Under the pieces are notes generated by a model. That model did no database searches, had not been told where the DNA came from, and saw only the letters and a list, made by a program, of their open reading frames with translations. Source: an uncultured Psychroserpens sp. (lineage in GTDB: Bacteria > Bacteroidota > Bacteroidia > Flavobacteriales > Flavobacteriaceae). Taken from it: a stretch of 64,000 bases of DNA. The stretch lies in NCBI RefSeq assembly GCF_947501425.1, contig NZ_CANMVN010000006.1, positions 1 to 64,000 of the forward strand, in the 5' to 3' direction. The position numbers and the translations under genes were made by a program. Below, piece by piece: positions 35,202-43,888 of the stretch; the stretch's first letter is position 1, and each line of letters begins with the position of its first letter.

Positions 35202-35554
35202 TCTTTTGTATTGTTGATTTCTGATAAAATTTCATCCAAAAGTGCTTTCTTTTCATCAGACCACTGTGATTTAAGTTTATCATCGATGAAGGTCTCAATC
35301 TCTTGCTTGCTTCTTACTTTTGGTCGAGACGGTTGGTCTACAAACATATTGCCTTTACCTGTAATTAGCCATACTAAATTAATTTGAGGGTATTCTTTGA
35401 CAATACGCTCTATAACGTCACTGCCTACAGAAGCATTGTTTTTTTGCATTCGCAATATGTAACCATTTGCGGTGCCTATAGAGAGGTCAAATTGCCTGGC
35501 ACTCATATTAAGTGCAGAAATAACCTGCATAATTCTATTAATTGTTTTACTCAT
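35198..35554 (-). CDS. small XRE-like HTH regulator
   Basis: 118 residues. An N-terminal helix-turn-helix of phage-repressor type, about residues 5-60 (IMQVISALNMSARQFDLSIGTANGYILRM), followed by PQINLVWLITGKGNMF, a signature often seen at the end of the HTH in Bacteroidota XRE regulators. The C-terminal half is a charged helical region that may dimerise. A perfect 10-bp palindrome TAGTTAACTA (35554-35563) covers its start codon and could be an operator. It lies between copy 2 and copy 3 of the membrane protein family. Confidence 0.82.
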   Translation of the reverse strand: MSKTINRIMQVISALNMSARQFDLSIGTANGYILRMQKNNASVGSDVIERIVKEYPQINLVWLITGKGNMFVDQPSRPKVRSKQEIETFIDDKLKSQWSDEKKALLDEILSEINNTKD

Positions 35555-35598
35555 AGTTAACTAGGGAGAATTAGTATGTTATGATAATTAAATATATA

Positions 35599-35606
35599 CA
35601 AATGTA
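35599..35606 (-). promoter_or_regulatory. -7 promoter box of the HTH gene
   Basis: Minus-strand TACATTTG (35606-35599) is an exact TAnnTTTG box, 45 bases before the ATG at 35554. The palindrome TAGTTAACTA at 35554-35563 lies downstream of it, where a repressor could block transcription of its own gene. Confidence 0.5.
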
Positions 35607-35652
35607 ATTTTTTTTTGCCAAAACAAATAATTGTAGATTATTTTCTAAATTG

Positions 35653-35706
35653 ATTTCTAATAAAAAAGCACAAATAACTAGTTATTTGTGCTTTTTTATT
35701 AGAAAT
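35653..35706. terminator. 54-bp perfect palindrome, bidirectional terminator
   Basis: Positions 35653-35706 read the same on both strands over 27 base pairs per arm with no central spacer. The core GCACAAATAACTAGTTATTTGTGC is flanked by six A and six T, and then by ATTTCTAAT / ATTAGAAAT. It ends 8 bases after the minus-strand copy 3 gene stop (35715), so it is the intrinsic terminator of that gene, and is symmetric so it can also stop plus-strand transcription. Confidence 0.8.
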
Positions 35707-35714
35707 GTCAAAGT

Positions 35715-36275
35715 TTAAAAATATTGTTTTACTTTGCCCCAAACTCCTTTCGGTTTCATCATAAATTCATCTTCTAATTCTTGCATTGTTTTATTAACCT
35801 CATTTAGTCTATTAAACATTTTTGCTCGTATTAAATAGATAGATGGTATTACAAGTGCCATTATTGGAAGCATGTATATAAGCTGGAATTCGTCTACATG
35901 AGTAGTATCACCGTTTATTGTACCAACGATTTGAAAAATATACATAACAATTGGCACTAAAAGAGCGTGATACCACCAATTTCTATTTGTGAAAAACCAA
36001 ATTAATAATAATAATAAAGGGATGAACTTACCAGTTAATACCCACATTGCATATTGCGCATCTTCCCATAGAAGACTATCGTAAGTAAACAAAAAAGTGT
36101 CCCATACCTTTTCGGCAGGAACACTTTCATGTAATGAAAATAATAAGGGAGTCGAAGCTATAATTGTACCAAGAATACTTCCTACAACTGCACGACTACT
36201 TACATTAATATTTTTATTATGTGTTTTTGATAAGCTTTCGCTTTTTCTTTTCGATTTCGGTTTTAACTTGTCCAT
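35715..36275 (-). CDS. membrane protein of a three-member paralogous family (copy 3)
   Basis: 186 residues. A basic N-terminal tail of about 30 residues rich in Lys/Ser, then about four membrane segments (about 30-48, 72-95, 98-118, 130-152), and a short charged C-terminus. The core LLLIWFFTNRNWWYHALLVP aligns with copies 1 and 2. The long polar stretch between the first two membrane segments is also shared. Its start lies inside the 47-codon small ORF 36217-36360 in another frame, so it may be translated by coupling. The order relative to copies 1 and 2 is inverted across the HTH gene. Confidence 0.75.
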   Translation of the reverse strand: MDKLKPKSKRKSESLSKTHNKNINVSSRAVVGSILGTIIASTPLLFSLHESVPAEKVWDTFLFTYDSLLWEDAQYAMWVLTGKFIPLLLLLIWFFTNRNWWYHALLVPIVMYIFQIVGTINGDTTHVDEFQLIYMLPIMALVIPSIYLIRAKMFNRLNEVNKTMQELEDEFMMKPKGVWGKVKQYF

Positions 36276-36360
36276 CTAGGTTGATTAAATCAGTTGCGTG
36301 AGCAGTGAACAACATACCACCGAAAATCGCGATTGCTAGTACGTACTTTTTAGTCTTCAT
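36217..36360 (-). CDS. 47-residue exported peptide overlapping the copy 3 gene
   Basis: Starts MKTKKYVLAIAIFGGMLFTA, followed by HATDLINLDG and a basic tail ending KLIKNT. It has a basic start, a hydrophobic core and an Ala-x-Ala-type cleavage site after residue 22, i.e. a complete signal peptide and a mature peptide of about 25 residues. An exact -7 box lies at 36390-36397, 30 bases upstream, so this is the first ORF of the transcript. Its last 59 bases overlap copy 3 in a different frame. No known family was recognised; whether it is a functional peptide or only a leader is open. Confidence 0.55.
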   Translation of the reverse strand: MKTKKYVLAIAIFGGMLFTAHATDLINLDGQVKTEIEKKKRKLIKNT

Positions 36361-36389
36361 AATATAAGGGATTAAATTAATTAATTACT

Positions 36390-36397
36390 CAAATATA
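36390..36397 (-). promoter_or_regulatory. -7 promoter box of the small peptide / copy 3 unit
   Basis: Minus-strand TATATTTG (36397-36390) is an exact TAnnTTTG match, 30 bases before the ATG at 36360. Confidence 0.55.
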
Positions 36398-36518
36398 AGC
36401 AGCACTTACATTTTGAATAGTTAAATCGACTGTTAAAAACAGCCCTAATAATCACTTATAGTTACGGTTTTTCCGTAATTTCTAACAATGACGTGGTGTT
36501 AGGTTGCCAATTTATTTT

Positions 36519-36983
36519 CTAAATTTTGTACTGCTCCATAGCGTTTTTCTGGGTTAATGTTGTGTTCTGGCTCAATTTGAGGGATCTTGAGGTCTCGTTT
36601 TTATGATAAATCTCAATACAATTTACGTCTTCTGGTAATAAATTTTTAGCGTTTTCAGGCCACTCAATTAACACCCAATTTGAGGTGTATAAGTAGTCTT
36701 CAAAACCAAAATTCAAGGCGTCTTCTTCATCATTAATTCGATACAAATCAAAATGATAAATAGCATTGTCTTTTGTAACATATTCATTGACGATAGAAAA
36801 TGTAGGACTACTCACTTCATCATTACTGCCAAGTGCTTTTACAATGGCTTTGATGAGCGTAGTCTTACCAACTCCCATATCGCCATAGAACAATAGTGTT
36901 TTAGAACTAACATGCTCTAAAATCTGTTGCGCTACAGCGTCAATGTCTTCAATTTGATATGTTATTTCCAATAATTTTGACAT
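36519..36983 (-). CDS. tsaE: tRNA threonylcarbamoyladenosine biosynthesis ATPase TsaE
   Basis: About 154 residues from the ATG at 36983; an in-frame TTG at 37001 would add six residues and is less likely. TsaE is the ATPase of the TsaB-TsaD-TsaE complex that makes t6A at position 37 of ANN-reading tRNAs. Walker A GDMGVGKTTLIKAI, then SSPTFSIVNEY (switch region), YHFDLYRI and WVLIEWPENAKNLLP are the family motifs. The partner tsaD is at 61457-62479. It is followed by porX after about 130 bases. Confidence 0.95.
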   Translation of the reverse strand: MSKLLEITYQIEDIDAVAQQILEHVSSKTLLFYGDMGVGKTTLIKAIVKALGSNDEVSSPTFSIVNEYVTKDNAIYHFDLYRINDEEDALNFGFEDYLYTSNWVLIEWPENAKNLLPEDVNCIEIYHKNETSRSLKLSQNTTLTQKNAMEQYKI

Positions 36984-37133
36984 ATTACTTGAGTCTGTCA
37001 AAAAAGTTTTATCCTAATTTGACGAGCAATAATAAGCAATATTTATCAAAAAAACTAGAAAAAAGTGTATTTCGTCGGATTTTTTTGCAATACATGGATT
37101 TGTTAACAGTCGGGAAATCAATGAATTTTCGAC

Positions 37134-38687
37134 CTATTTCGGATTCATTACCACAAATGGAATGATCATTTCTTCTAACGAAACTCCTCCATGCTGATAG
37201 GTGTTTCGGTAATAACTCACATAATGATTGTAGTTGTTTGGATACGCTAAGAAGTAATCGCTTTTTGCAAAAATAAAGGAGCTACTCATCGTTATAGCTG
37301 GTAACTTTATGGCTTTTGGGTCTTTTGCAACCAGAACTTCGCGGTCCTCATAGGTTAAACTTCTTCCTGTTTTATATCTCAAATTCAAACTGGTATCACG
37401 ATCGCCAATAACCTTCGAAGGATTCTTAACATTAATAGTTCCGTGATCCGTAGTTAGAATAAGCTTAAACCCTAAATTTTGAGCTTGCTGGATCATCTCT
37501 AAAAGTGGTGAATTCTTAAACCAGCTCACTGTTAAAGATCGGTATGCCTTGTCATTTGACGCTAGTTCCTTGACTACATCCATTTCAGTTTTTGAGTGAG
37601 ATAACATATCCACAAAATTGTAAACCACAACAGAGAGATCATTATCCTTGAGTGTTTTAAAATTTTCAACCAGTTTTTTACCTGCTCTTAAATTGGTAAT
37701 CTTATGATACTCTGTTTTAAAATGTTGCAACCCTAAACGCTTCATTTGTGCTTCTAAGAATTCGGCTTCATGCATATTTTTCCCGCCTTCATCAATATCA
37801 TTTTTCCAGAGATCGGGATGCTTCTTTTCCATGTCTAAAGGCATTAATCCCGAGAAAATAGCGTTTCTCGCATATTGCGTAGCTGTTGGTAAAATACTAT
37901 AAAATGGAATTTCAGAATCTTTTTTGTAGTAGTTGTTGACTATGGGTTCAAATGCTTTCCATTGGTCATATCGTAAATTATCAATTACAATTAGTAATGT
38001 AGGCTGATCCTTACTTAATTCTGGTACAACCTTGTCTTTAAATAAATTGTGGGATAGTGTTGGTGCATCAGCATTTTGATCAAACCAATCTGGATAATTT
38101 TTATCAATAAACTTCCCAAATTGTACATTAGCTTCATTTTTTTGAGATTCCAAAATCTCTGTCATGCCAACATCTTCAATGTCTTCAAGCTGTAATTCCC
38201 AATAGATAAGTTTCTGATATAAGTCGCTCCATTCTTCGTAAGTGTTCACCATAGACATATCCATGGCAATCTTTCTAAATTCCTGCTGATAGTTGGATGT
38301 TGTTTTTTCTGAAACAAGCCTAGAGTGATCCAAATTCTTTTTCAAACTCAATAAGATCTGGTTAGGATTTACAGGCTTGATCAAATAATCGGCAATTTTA
38401 TTTCCGATAGCTTCTTCCATAATATATTCTTCTTCACTCTTTGTGATCATCACCACAGGAAGATTAGCACGACGTTCTTTGATTTCATTTAAGGTCTCTA
38501 GCCCTGTTAATCCTGGCATATTTTCATCTAAGAACACAATATCAAAGTTAGTGTCGTCAATAATTTCAATAGCTTCTGTACCACTTTGACACGTTGTGAC
38601 ATTATATTGTTTTTGTTCCAGAAAGATGATATGAGGTTTTAAAAGGTCGATTTCGTCGTCAACCCAAAGAATATTTATAGTGTTCAT
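37134..38687 (-). CDS. porX: T9SS response regulator PorX (REC plus PglZ domain)
   Basis: 517 residues. REC domain about 1-120 with acidic pocket VDDE (9-12), phospho-acceptor D54 in VFLDENMPG, switch Thr in MITKSEEE and Lys in LIKPVNP. A PglZ alkaline-phosphatase-fold domain occupies about 210-517: DNLRYDQWKAF, SGLMPLDMEKKHP, LTTDHGTINVKNP, TYQHGGVSLEEMIIPF. PorX is the response regulator that, with PorY, controls type IX secretion genes in Bacteroidota; the PglZ domain is a phosphodiesterase. The window encodes at least one T9SS cargo, the 1512-residue lyase-like protein. Confidence 0.95.
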   Translation of the reverse strand: MNTINILWVDDEIDLLKPHIIFLEQKQYNVTTCQSGTEAIEIIDDTNFDIVFLDENMPGLTGLETLNEIKERRANLPVVMITKSEEEYIMEEAIGNKIADYLIKPVNPNQILLSLKKNLDHSRLVSEKTTSNYQQEFRKIAMDMSMVNTYEEWSDLYQKLIYWELQLEDIEDVGMTEILESQKNEANVQFGKFIDKNYPDWFDQNADAPTLSHNLFKDKVVPELSKDQPTLLIVIDNLRYDQWKAFEPIVNNYYKKDSEIPFYSILPTATQYARNAIFSGLMPLDMEKKHPDLWKNDIDEGGKNMHEAEFLEAQMKRLGLQHFKTEYHKITNLRAGKKLVENFKTLKDNDLSVVVYNFVDMLSHSKTEMDVVKELASNDKAYRSLTVSWFKNSPLLEMIQQAQNLGFKLILTTDHGTINVKNPSKVIGDRDTSLNLRYKTGRSLTYEDREVLVAKDPKAIKLPAITMSSSFIFAKSDYFLAYPNNYNHYVSYYRNTYQHGGVSLEEMIIPFVVMNPK

Positions 38688-38688
38688 G

Positions 38689-38696
38689 TATATTTG
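38689..38696 (+). promoter_or_regulatory. -7 promoter box of the HD-domain gene
   Basis: TATATTTG at 38689-38696 exactly matches TAnnTTTG and lies 28 bases before the TTG start at 38724. It is right beside the start of the divergent porX gene, so the two promoters overlap. Confidence 0.5.
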
Positions 38697-38723
38697 TTTA
38701 AAATTAATGTAAAAGCTTAGCGT

Positions 38724-39944
38724 TTGAAGACCAACAACAAACTTAAAATCTTTAACGACCCAATTTACGGATTTATTACTATTCCAAATTCGGATATTTT
38801 CGATTTAATTGAACACAGATACTTTCAGCGATTGCGTCGCATCTCTCAAATGGGATTGTCATATTTGGTATATCCTGGTGCGCACCACACGCGTTTTCAT
38901 CATGCTATTGGTTGTATGCATTTGATGCAAAAAGCTGTCAATGTTCTTCGTTTTAAGGAGGTTAGCATTTCCGAAGCGGAAGAAAAAGCACTTTATATTG
39001 CAATATTATTACATGATATTGGTCACGGCCCATTCTCACATGCGATGGAACATAGCATCGTAAATGGTATATCACATGAAGAGATATCGATGCGATTCAT
39101 GGAAAAACTCAATCAAGAATTTAACGGAAGTTTAACGCTGGCCATTCAAATCTTTAAAGGAAATTACCACAGACCCTTTTTGTGTGAGCTGATTTCAAGT
39201 CAGTTTGACATGGATAGAGCCGATTATTTAAAACGCGATAGTTTTTATACAGGTGTAGCGGAAGGGAATATCAATAGCGAACGTTTAATTACTATGCTCA
39301 ATGTAGTTGATGATAAATTGGTTGTAGAAGAAAAAGGTATTTATAGTGTTGAAAAGTTTTTAGTAGCCAGACGTTTTATGTATTGGCAAGTCTATCTTCA
39401 TAAGACAGGCCTTGTAGCCGAACAATTACTGACTCGTGTTTTAAAACGAGCTAAAGAACTCACCAATGCTGGTGTGCATCTTAGGGCTAGTGATGCTTTG
39501 GATTTCTTTTTAAAAAATGAGATTACTGCCAAAAATTTTGATGATAACACCCTTGAGATTTTTTCAAGATTGGACGATACGGATATTATGGCTGCAATGA
39601 AAGATTGGCAATACCATGATGATTTCATTCTAAAAAACCTCTGTGAGATGATCATAAATAGAGAGCTTTTGAAGATAAAATTGAAGAATAAACCTATAAA
39701 GGCTTCTACACTAAACAAGCATATAAGTAGCCTTACTGAGCGCTATAATATTTCAAATGAAGATGCAAAATACTTTGTGTTTACTGATGAAATCTCAAAC
39801 CAGGCGTATCAATCAAAAAAGCAGAATATTAAGATATTACAAAAAACAGGAAAAGTTGTAGATATCACAAAAGCATCAGATCAATTTAGTATCAAAGCCT
39901 TATCTAAACCTGTAACTAAATATTATATCTGTTATCCTAAATAA
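38724..39944 (+). CDS. HD-domain phosphohydrolase (dNTPase-like)
   Basis: 406 residues. HD superfamily: IFNDPIYGFI at the start, QRLRRISQMGLSYLVYPGAHHTRFHHAIG (first metal His), ILLHDIGHGPFSHAMEHS (HD pair) and SSQFDMDRADYLKRDSFYTG (last metal Asp), the layout of YdhJ/SAMHD1-like enzymes. Members are deoxynucleoside triphosphate triphosphohydrolases or related hydrolases; the specific substrate here is unknown. The reading frame starts at TTG 38724; no in-frame ATG is available near it. It precedes the lipid A genes by 31 bases. Confidence 0.9.
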   Translation: MKTNNKLKIFNDPIYGFITIPNSDIFDLIEHRYFQRLRRISQMGLSYLVYPGAHHTRFHHAIGCMHLMQKAVNVLRFKEVSISEAEEKALYIAILLHDIGHGPFSHAMEHSIVNGISHEEISMRFMEKLNQEFNGSLTLAIQIFKGNYHRPFLCELISSQFDMDRADYLKRDSFYTGVAEGNINSERLITMLNVVDDKLVVEEKGIYSVEKFLVARRFMYWQVYLHKTGLVAEQLLTRVLKRAKELTNAGVHLRASDALDFFLKNEITAKNFDDNTLEIFSRLDDTDIMAAMKDWQYHDDFILKNLCEMIINRELLKIKLKNKPIKASTLNKHISSLTERYNISNEDAKYFVFTDEISNQAYQSKKQNIKILQKTGKVVDITKASDQFSIKALSKPVTKYYICYPK

Positions 39945-39962
39945 ACTTTAACACATTTTTCC

Positions 39963-39970
39963 TATTTTTG
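39963..39970 (+). promoter_or_regulatory. -7 promoter box of lpxD; transcript probably almost leaderless
   Basis: TATTTTTG at 39963-39970 is an exact box and its end is only 5 bases before the lpxD ATG at 39976, so transcription would begin at or about the start codon. The expected -33 TTG is not found (the region is AAATAAAC). Confidence 0.35.
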
Positions 39971-39975
39971 CGAGA

Positions 39976-41004
39976 ATGAACTTTACAGCACAACAAATAG
40001 CTGGAATTTTAGAAGGAGATATCGTAGGAGATCCTGAGGTAGAAGTTTCTAAACTTTCAAAAATTGAAGAAGGTACAGAAGGCTCTTTGACCTTTCTGGC
40101 AAACCCAAAGTACACGTCATTTATTTACTCGACCAAAGCGTCAATTACTATTGTAAATAAAACATTTGAGCCAGAAAACGATATTTCAACAACCCTAATC
40201 AAGGTTGAGGACGCTTACAAATCGTTTTCTAAGCTTCTGGAGTACTACAATCAGGTAAAACTTAACAAGCATGGTATTGAGCAGCCTTCATTTATTTCTG
40301 ATTCTGCTACTTATGGAGATGAGATTTATGTAGGGGCTTTTAGCTACATTGGAGATAATGTGACCATTGGTGAAAATGTTAAAATTTTTCCCGGATCATA
40401 TATCGGAGATAATGTATCTATAGGTGATCATACAATTATATTTTCCGGAGCAAAAATTTATTCAGAATGTACTGTTGGTAATCATTGTGTGATCAACTCT
40501 GGAGTTATTATAGGTGCAGATGGATTTGGTTTTGTACCAGATGAAAATGGAGAGTATAGTAAAGTGCCACAAACAGGAAATGTAATTATTGAAGATTTTG
40601 TAGACATAGGTGCGGCAACCACTATTGATAGAGCTACATTAGGTTCAACAGTAATAAGAAGAGGTGTTAAGCTGGATAATCAGATTCAGATAGCTCATAA
40701 TGTTGAAATAGGAAAAAACACGGTAATTGCAGCCCAAACAGGAATTGCTGGTTCTACTAAAATTGGTGAAAATTGCCAAATTGGAGGACAAGTTGGAATT
40801 GCTGGTCATATTACAATTGGTAATAATGTTAGAGTTCAAGCACAATCTGGAATAGGTAGACATGTAAAAGATAATGAAGTATTGCAAGGGTCTCCGTCGT
40901 TCAATTATGGAGATTGGAACAAATCCTATGTATACTTTAAAAATTTACCAAAGATTGTTAAAACTATTAATGATTTAGAAAAAAAAGTAGATGGCAATAA
41001 TTAA
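39976..41004 (+). CDS. lpxD: UDP-3-O-acylglucosamine N-acyltransferase LpxD
   Basis: 342 residues. Transfers a 3-hydroxyacyl chain from ACP to the 2-amine of UDP-3-O-acyl-GlcN in lipid A synthesis. N-terminal uridine-binding domain ([28 protein letters not shown]), then a left-handed parallel beta-helix of hexapeptide repeats. The catalytic His is in [23 protein letters not shown] (about residue 240). Overlaps lpxC/fabZ by 14 bases. A second LpxD-like gene is at 43889-44824. Confidence 0.95.
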   Translation: MNFTAQQIAGILEGDIVGDPEVEVSKLSKIEEGTEGSLTFLANPKYTSFIYSTKASITIVNKTFEPENDISTTLIKVEDAYKSFSKLLEYYNQVKLNKHGIEQPSFISDSATYGDEIYVGAFSYIGDNVTIGENVKIFPGSYIGDNVSIGDHTIIFSGAKIYSECTVGNHCVINSGVIIGADGFGFVPDENGEYSKVPQTGNVIIEDFVDIGAATTIDRATLGSTVIRRGVKLDNQIQIAHNVEIGKNTVIAAQTGIAGSTKIGENCQIGGQVGIAGHITIGNNVRVQAQSGIGRHVKDNEVLQGSPSFNYGDWNKSYVYFKNLPKIVKTINDLEKKVDGNN

Positions 41005-42397
41005 AACAGACGTCAAGCAAAGAACCATAGAAAAAGAGGTGTCGTTAACTGGTGTTGGATTACATACAGGTAAAGATGTAATTTTAACCTTTTGTCCTGC
41101 ACCTGCTAATAATGGCTATTCATTTAAAAGAGTGGATCTGGAAGGTTCGCCTGTAATAGAAGCAGATGCGAATTATGTGACAAATACACAACGTGGTACC
41201 TGTTTAGAAAAAAATGGGGTAACCATACAAACTTCAGAACATGTCCTGGCAGCTTTAGTTGGTTTAGATATTGACAATGCAATCATAGAGCTAAACGCTT
41301 CTGAACCGCCTATTATGGACGGTTCTTCGAAGTTTTTTGTTGAAGCCCTTGAAAAAGCTGGTATTACCGAGCAAGATGATTTTAGAGAAGAATATGTAGT
41401 ATCTGATGTGATATCTTATTCTGATGAAGAATCTGGAAGTGAGATTATTGTTATGCCTGCTAAAGAATACCAGGTGACTGCTATGGTTGACTTTGGAACT
41501 AAAGTTTTAGGAACTCAAAATGCAACAATGAATCATATTTCAGATTTTAAAGATGAAATATCAGATTCAAGAACCTTTAGCTTTTTACATGAACTAGAAA
41601 TGTTGTTGGAACACGGACTCATAAAAGGTGGTGATCTCAATAATGCTATTGTTTATGTTGATAAAGAATTATCTCCTGAAACCACCGAAAAACTTAAAGT
41701 TGCTTTCAATAAAGACTCATTGGCTATTAAACCTAATGGGATCTTGGATAACCTAACATTGCATCATCCTAATGAAGCTGCAAGACACAAATTACTTGAT
41801 GTTGTTGGTGATCTTGCTTTGGTAGGAACACGAATTAAAGGAAAGGTAATTGCTAATAAACCTGGACACTTTATAAATACACAATTTGCAAAGAAATTAT
41901 CCAAGATAATTAAAAACGAGCGTCGTAATAATGTCCCTCAAATTGATTTGAATCAACAACCACTTATGGATGTTAATCAAATTATGGATATGTTACCTCA
42001 CAGACAACCATTCTTATTATTAGATAAGGTATTTGAGCTTTCAGATTCTCATGTTATTGGGATGAAAAATGTAACGATGAATGAAGAATTCTTCAAAGGG
42101 CATTTTCCTGGAGCTCCCGTGATGCCTGGAGTGTTGATTGTTGAAGCCATGGCTCAAACAGGAGGAATACTTGTGTTAAGTACCGTTCCTGATCCCGAAA
42201 ATTACCTTACTTTCTTTATGAAGATTGATAAAGTGAAATTCAAACAGAAAGTTGTTCCAGGTGACACCTTGATATTTAAATGTGATCTCATCACTCCAAT
42301 ACGTCGTGGTATTTGCCACATGCAAGGATACGCTTATGCTAACGGAAAACTCTGTGCAGAAGCAGAATTAATGGCACAAATTTCAAAAGTAAAATAA
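40991..42397 (+). CDS. lpxC/fabZ: fused LpxC deacetylase and FabZ dehydratase
   Basis: 468 residues. Residues about 1-300 are LpxC, the zinc deacetylase of UDP-3-O-acyl-GlcNAc: [30 protein letters not shown] (metal His), [20 protein letters not shown] (metal His and Asp). Residues about 315-468 are FabZ, the 3-hydroxyacyl-ACP dehydratase: [16 protein letters not shown] (catalytic His), [23 protein letters not shown] (catalytic Glu). This fusion is characteristic of Bacteroidota and links lipid A and fatty acid synthesis, with both reactions using hydroxyacyl-ACP. Lies between lpxD and lpxA. Confidence 0.96.
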   Translation: MAIIKTDVKQRTIEKEVSLTGVGLHTGKDVILTFCPAPANNGYSFKRVDLEGSPVIEADANYVTNTQRGTCLEKNGVTIQTSEHVLAALVGLDIDNAIIELNASEPPIMDGSSKFFVEALEKAGITEQDDFREEYVVSDVISYSDEESGSEIIVMPAKEYQVTAMVDFGTKVLGTQNATMNHISDFKDEISDSRTFSFLHELEMLLEHGLIKGGDLNNAIVYVDKELSPETTEKLKVAFNKDSLAIKPNGILDNLTLHHPNEAARHKLLDVVGDLALVGTRIKGKVIANKPGHFINTQFAKKLSKIIKNERRNNVPQIDLNQQPLMDVNQIMDMLPHRQPFLLLDKVFELSDSHVIGMKNVTMNEEFFKGHFPGAPVMPGVLIVEAMAQTGGILVLSTVPDPENYLTFFMKIDKVKFKQKVVPGDTLIFKCDLITPIRRGICHMQGYAYANGKLCAEAELMAQISKVK

Positions 42398-42398
42398 A

Positions 42399-42494
42399 AT
42401 GAACCGAGCCCATATTAGTGCACGATATAGTTTGGATAACCTAATAGGTGAACACATTTTCTCCTATGCATCAAAAATAAAATCACGAAAATGA
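42399..42494 (+). CDS. possible 31-residue peptide between lpxC/fabZ and lpxA
   Basis: An ATG at 42399, one base after the lpxC/fabZ stop, opens a frame of 31 codons (MNRAHISARYSLDNLIGEHI ...) that ends TGA at 42492-42494 within the lpxA start (ATGA). The exact fit between two genes, with a start next to one stop and a stop that overlaps the next start, is what translational coupling looks like. It could also be chance. No known family is recognised. Confidence 0.3.
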   Translation: MNRAHISARYSLDNLIGEHIFSYASKIKSRK

Positions 42495-43276
42495 ACCAAC
42501 CTTTAGCTTATGTACATCCTGGAGCAAAAATTGCTAAGAATGTAGTCATAGAACCTTTTACAACCATATATAGTAATGTAACTATTGGTGAAGGCACCTG
42601 GATTGGAAGTAATGTTACCATTATGGAAGGTGCTCGCATTGGAAAAAATTGTAATATTTTTCCAGGTTCGGTGATTTCAGCAGTGCCTCAAGACCTAAAA
42701 TATAATGATGAAGATACACTTACAATAATAGGTGATAATGTTACTATAAGAGAGTGTGTTACGATCAACAGAGGAACTACTGATAGAATGAAAACAGTCA
42801 TAGGAAATAACTGTTTGATCATGGCGTATTGCCACGTAGCTCACGATTGTGTTGTTGGCAATAATTGCATCTTTTCTAACAACAGTACACTTGCTGGACA
42901 TATTACAGTTGGAGATTACGTTGTTCTTGCAGGTATGACTGCTGTGCATCAGTTTTGTTCTATCGGAAATCACGCTTTTGTTACTGGTGGATCATTAGTA
43001 CGAAAAGATGTACCCCCTTTTGTTAAAGCAGCTCGTGAGCCTTTATCTTACGTTGGGATTAATTCAGTTGGTCTTCGTAGACGAGGATTTACAACCGAAA
43101 AAATCAGAGAAATACAAGATATATACAGAATACTGTATCAAAAAAATTATAATAACTCTCAAGCTTCCGATTTAATTGAAGCTGAGATGGAAGCCACTCC
43201 AGAACGAGATGAGATTCTTCAGTTTATAAAGAATTCTCATAGAGGTATCATGAAAGGATATTTCAAATCAAACTAA
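42491..43276 (+). CDS. lpxA: acyl-ACP--UDP-GlcNAc O-acyltransferase LpxA
   Basis: 261 residues, typical. First step of lipid A synthesis: moves a 3-hydroxyacyl chain to the 3-OH of UDP-GlcNAc. Left-handed beta-helix from about residue 4 to 180 with hexapeptide repeats. The catalytic His is in CHVAHDCVVGNNCIF (about 120), with KYNDEDTLTIIGDN and TGGSLVRKDVPPFVKAAREPL supplying ligand contacts; a helical C-terminus starts near residue 190. It is the third gene of an lpxD-lpxC/fabZ-lpxA operon. Confidence 0.96.
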   Translation: MNQPLAYVHPGAKIAKNVVIEPFTTIYSNVTIGEGTWIGSNVTIMEGARIGKNCNIFPGSVISAVPQDLKYNDEDTLTIIGDNVTIRECVTINRGTTDRMKTVIGNNCLIMAYCHVAHDCVVGNNCIFSNNSTLAGHITVGDYVVLAGMTAVHQFCSIGNHAFVTGGSLVRKDVPPFVKAAREPLSYVGINSVGLRRRGFTTEKIREIQDIYRILYQKNYNNSQASDLIEAEMEATPERDEILQFIKNSHRGIMKGYFKSN

Positions 43277-43321
43277 AGTGTTCTTCGGAAAATAATATTT
43301 AAACAATTTAATAACTAAGAA

Positions 43322-43888
43322 ATGGCAAGTACTTCAGATATAAGAAACGGATTATGTATTAGATACAATCACGATATCTACAAAATTATTGAGTTTTTAC
43401 ACGTTAAACCAGGTAAAGGACCTGCTTTTGTAAGAACTAAACTAAAGAGTGTCACTACTGGAAAAGTGATCGATAATACATTTTCTGCTGGACATAAGAT
43501 TGATGATGTTCGAGTGGAAACACATAAGTTTCAGTACTTATATAATGATGGGGAATTTTATCATTTTATGAATGAAGCAGATTATACTCAAATACGATTA
43601 TTAGAGGCTGCTTTAGATCGTCCAGATCTTATGAAAGAAGGAGAAGTTGTAACTGTTTTGATCAACACAGAAGATAATATGCCGCTATCAGTAGATATGC
43701 CTGCCAGTGTTATTTTAGAAGTAACACATACTGAGCCTGGAGTTAAAGGAAACACAGCTACCAATGCTACAAAACCTGCTACTGTTGAAACTGGTGCTTC
43801 AGTAAATGTGCCTTTGTTTATTAATGAAGGTGATAAGATTAAAATAGAAACTGAAAAGGGAACTTATAAAGAACGTATCAAGGAGTAG
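43322..43888 (+). CDS. efp: elongation factor P
   Basis: 188 residues. Binds between P and E sites of ribosomes stalled on Pro runs and stimulates bond formation. The N-terminal KOW domain holds HVKPGKGPAFVRTKLKS with the conserved loop Lys at about residue 34, a modification site in many bacteria. Two OB domains follow; the last has VPLFINEGDKIKIETEKGTYKERIKE, the family ending. The next gene starts at the first base after its stop, so the two are coupled. Confidence 0.97.
   Translation: MASTSDIRNGLCIRYNHDIYKIIEFLHVKPGKGPAFVRTKLKSVTTGKVIDNTFSAGHKIDDVRVETHKFQYLYNDGEFYHFMNEADYTQIRLLEAALDRPDLMKEGEVVTVLINTEDNMPLSVDMPASVILEVTHTEPGVKGNTATNATKPATVETGASVNVPLFINEGDKIKIETEKGTYKERIKE

Noticed and set aside
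35198-36400. HTH gene plus membrane proteins as a small prophage remnant
   Set aside because: No integrase, capsid, terminase or lysis gene is present, and the flanking genes are housekeeping ones.
36462-36478. Hairpin TTACGG-TTTTT-CCGTAA near the end of tsaE
   Set aside because: The stem is only six pairs and there is no T-run on either strand, so I do not call it a terminator.
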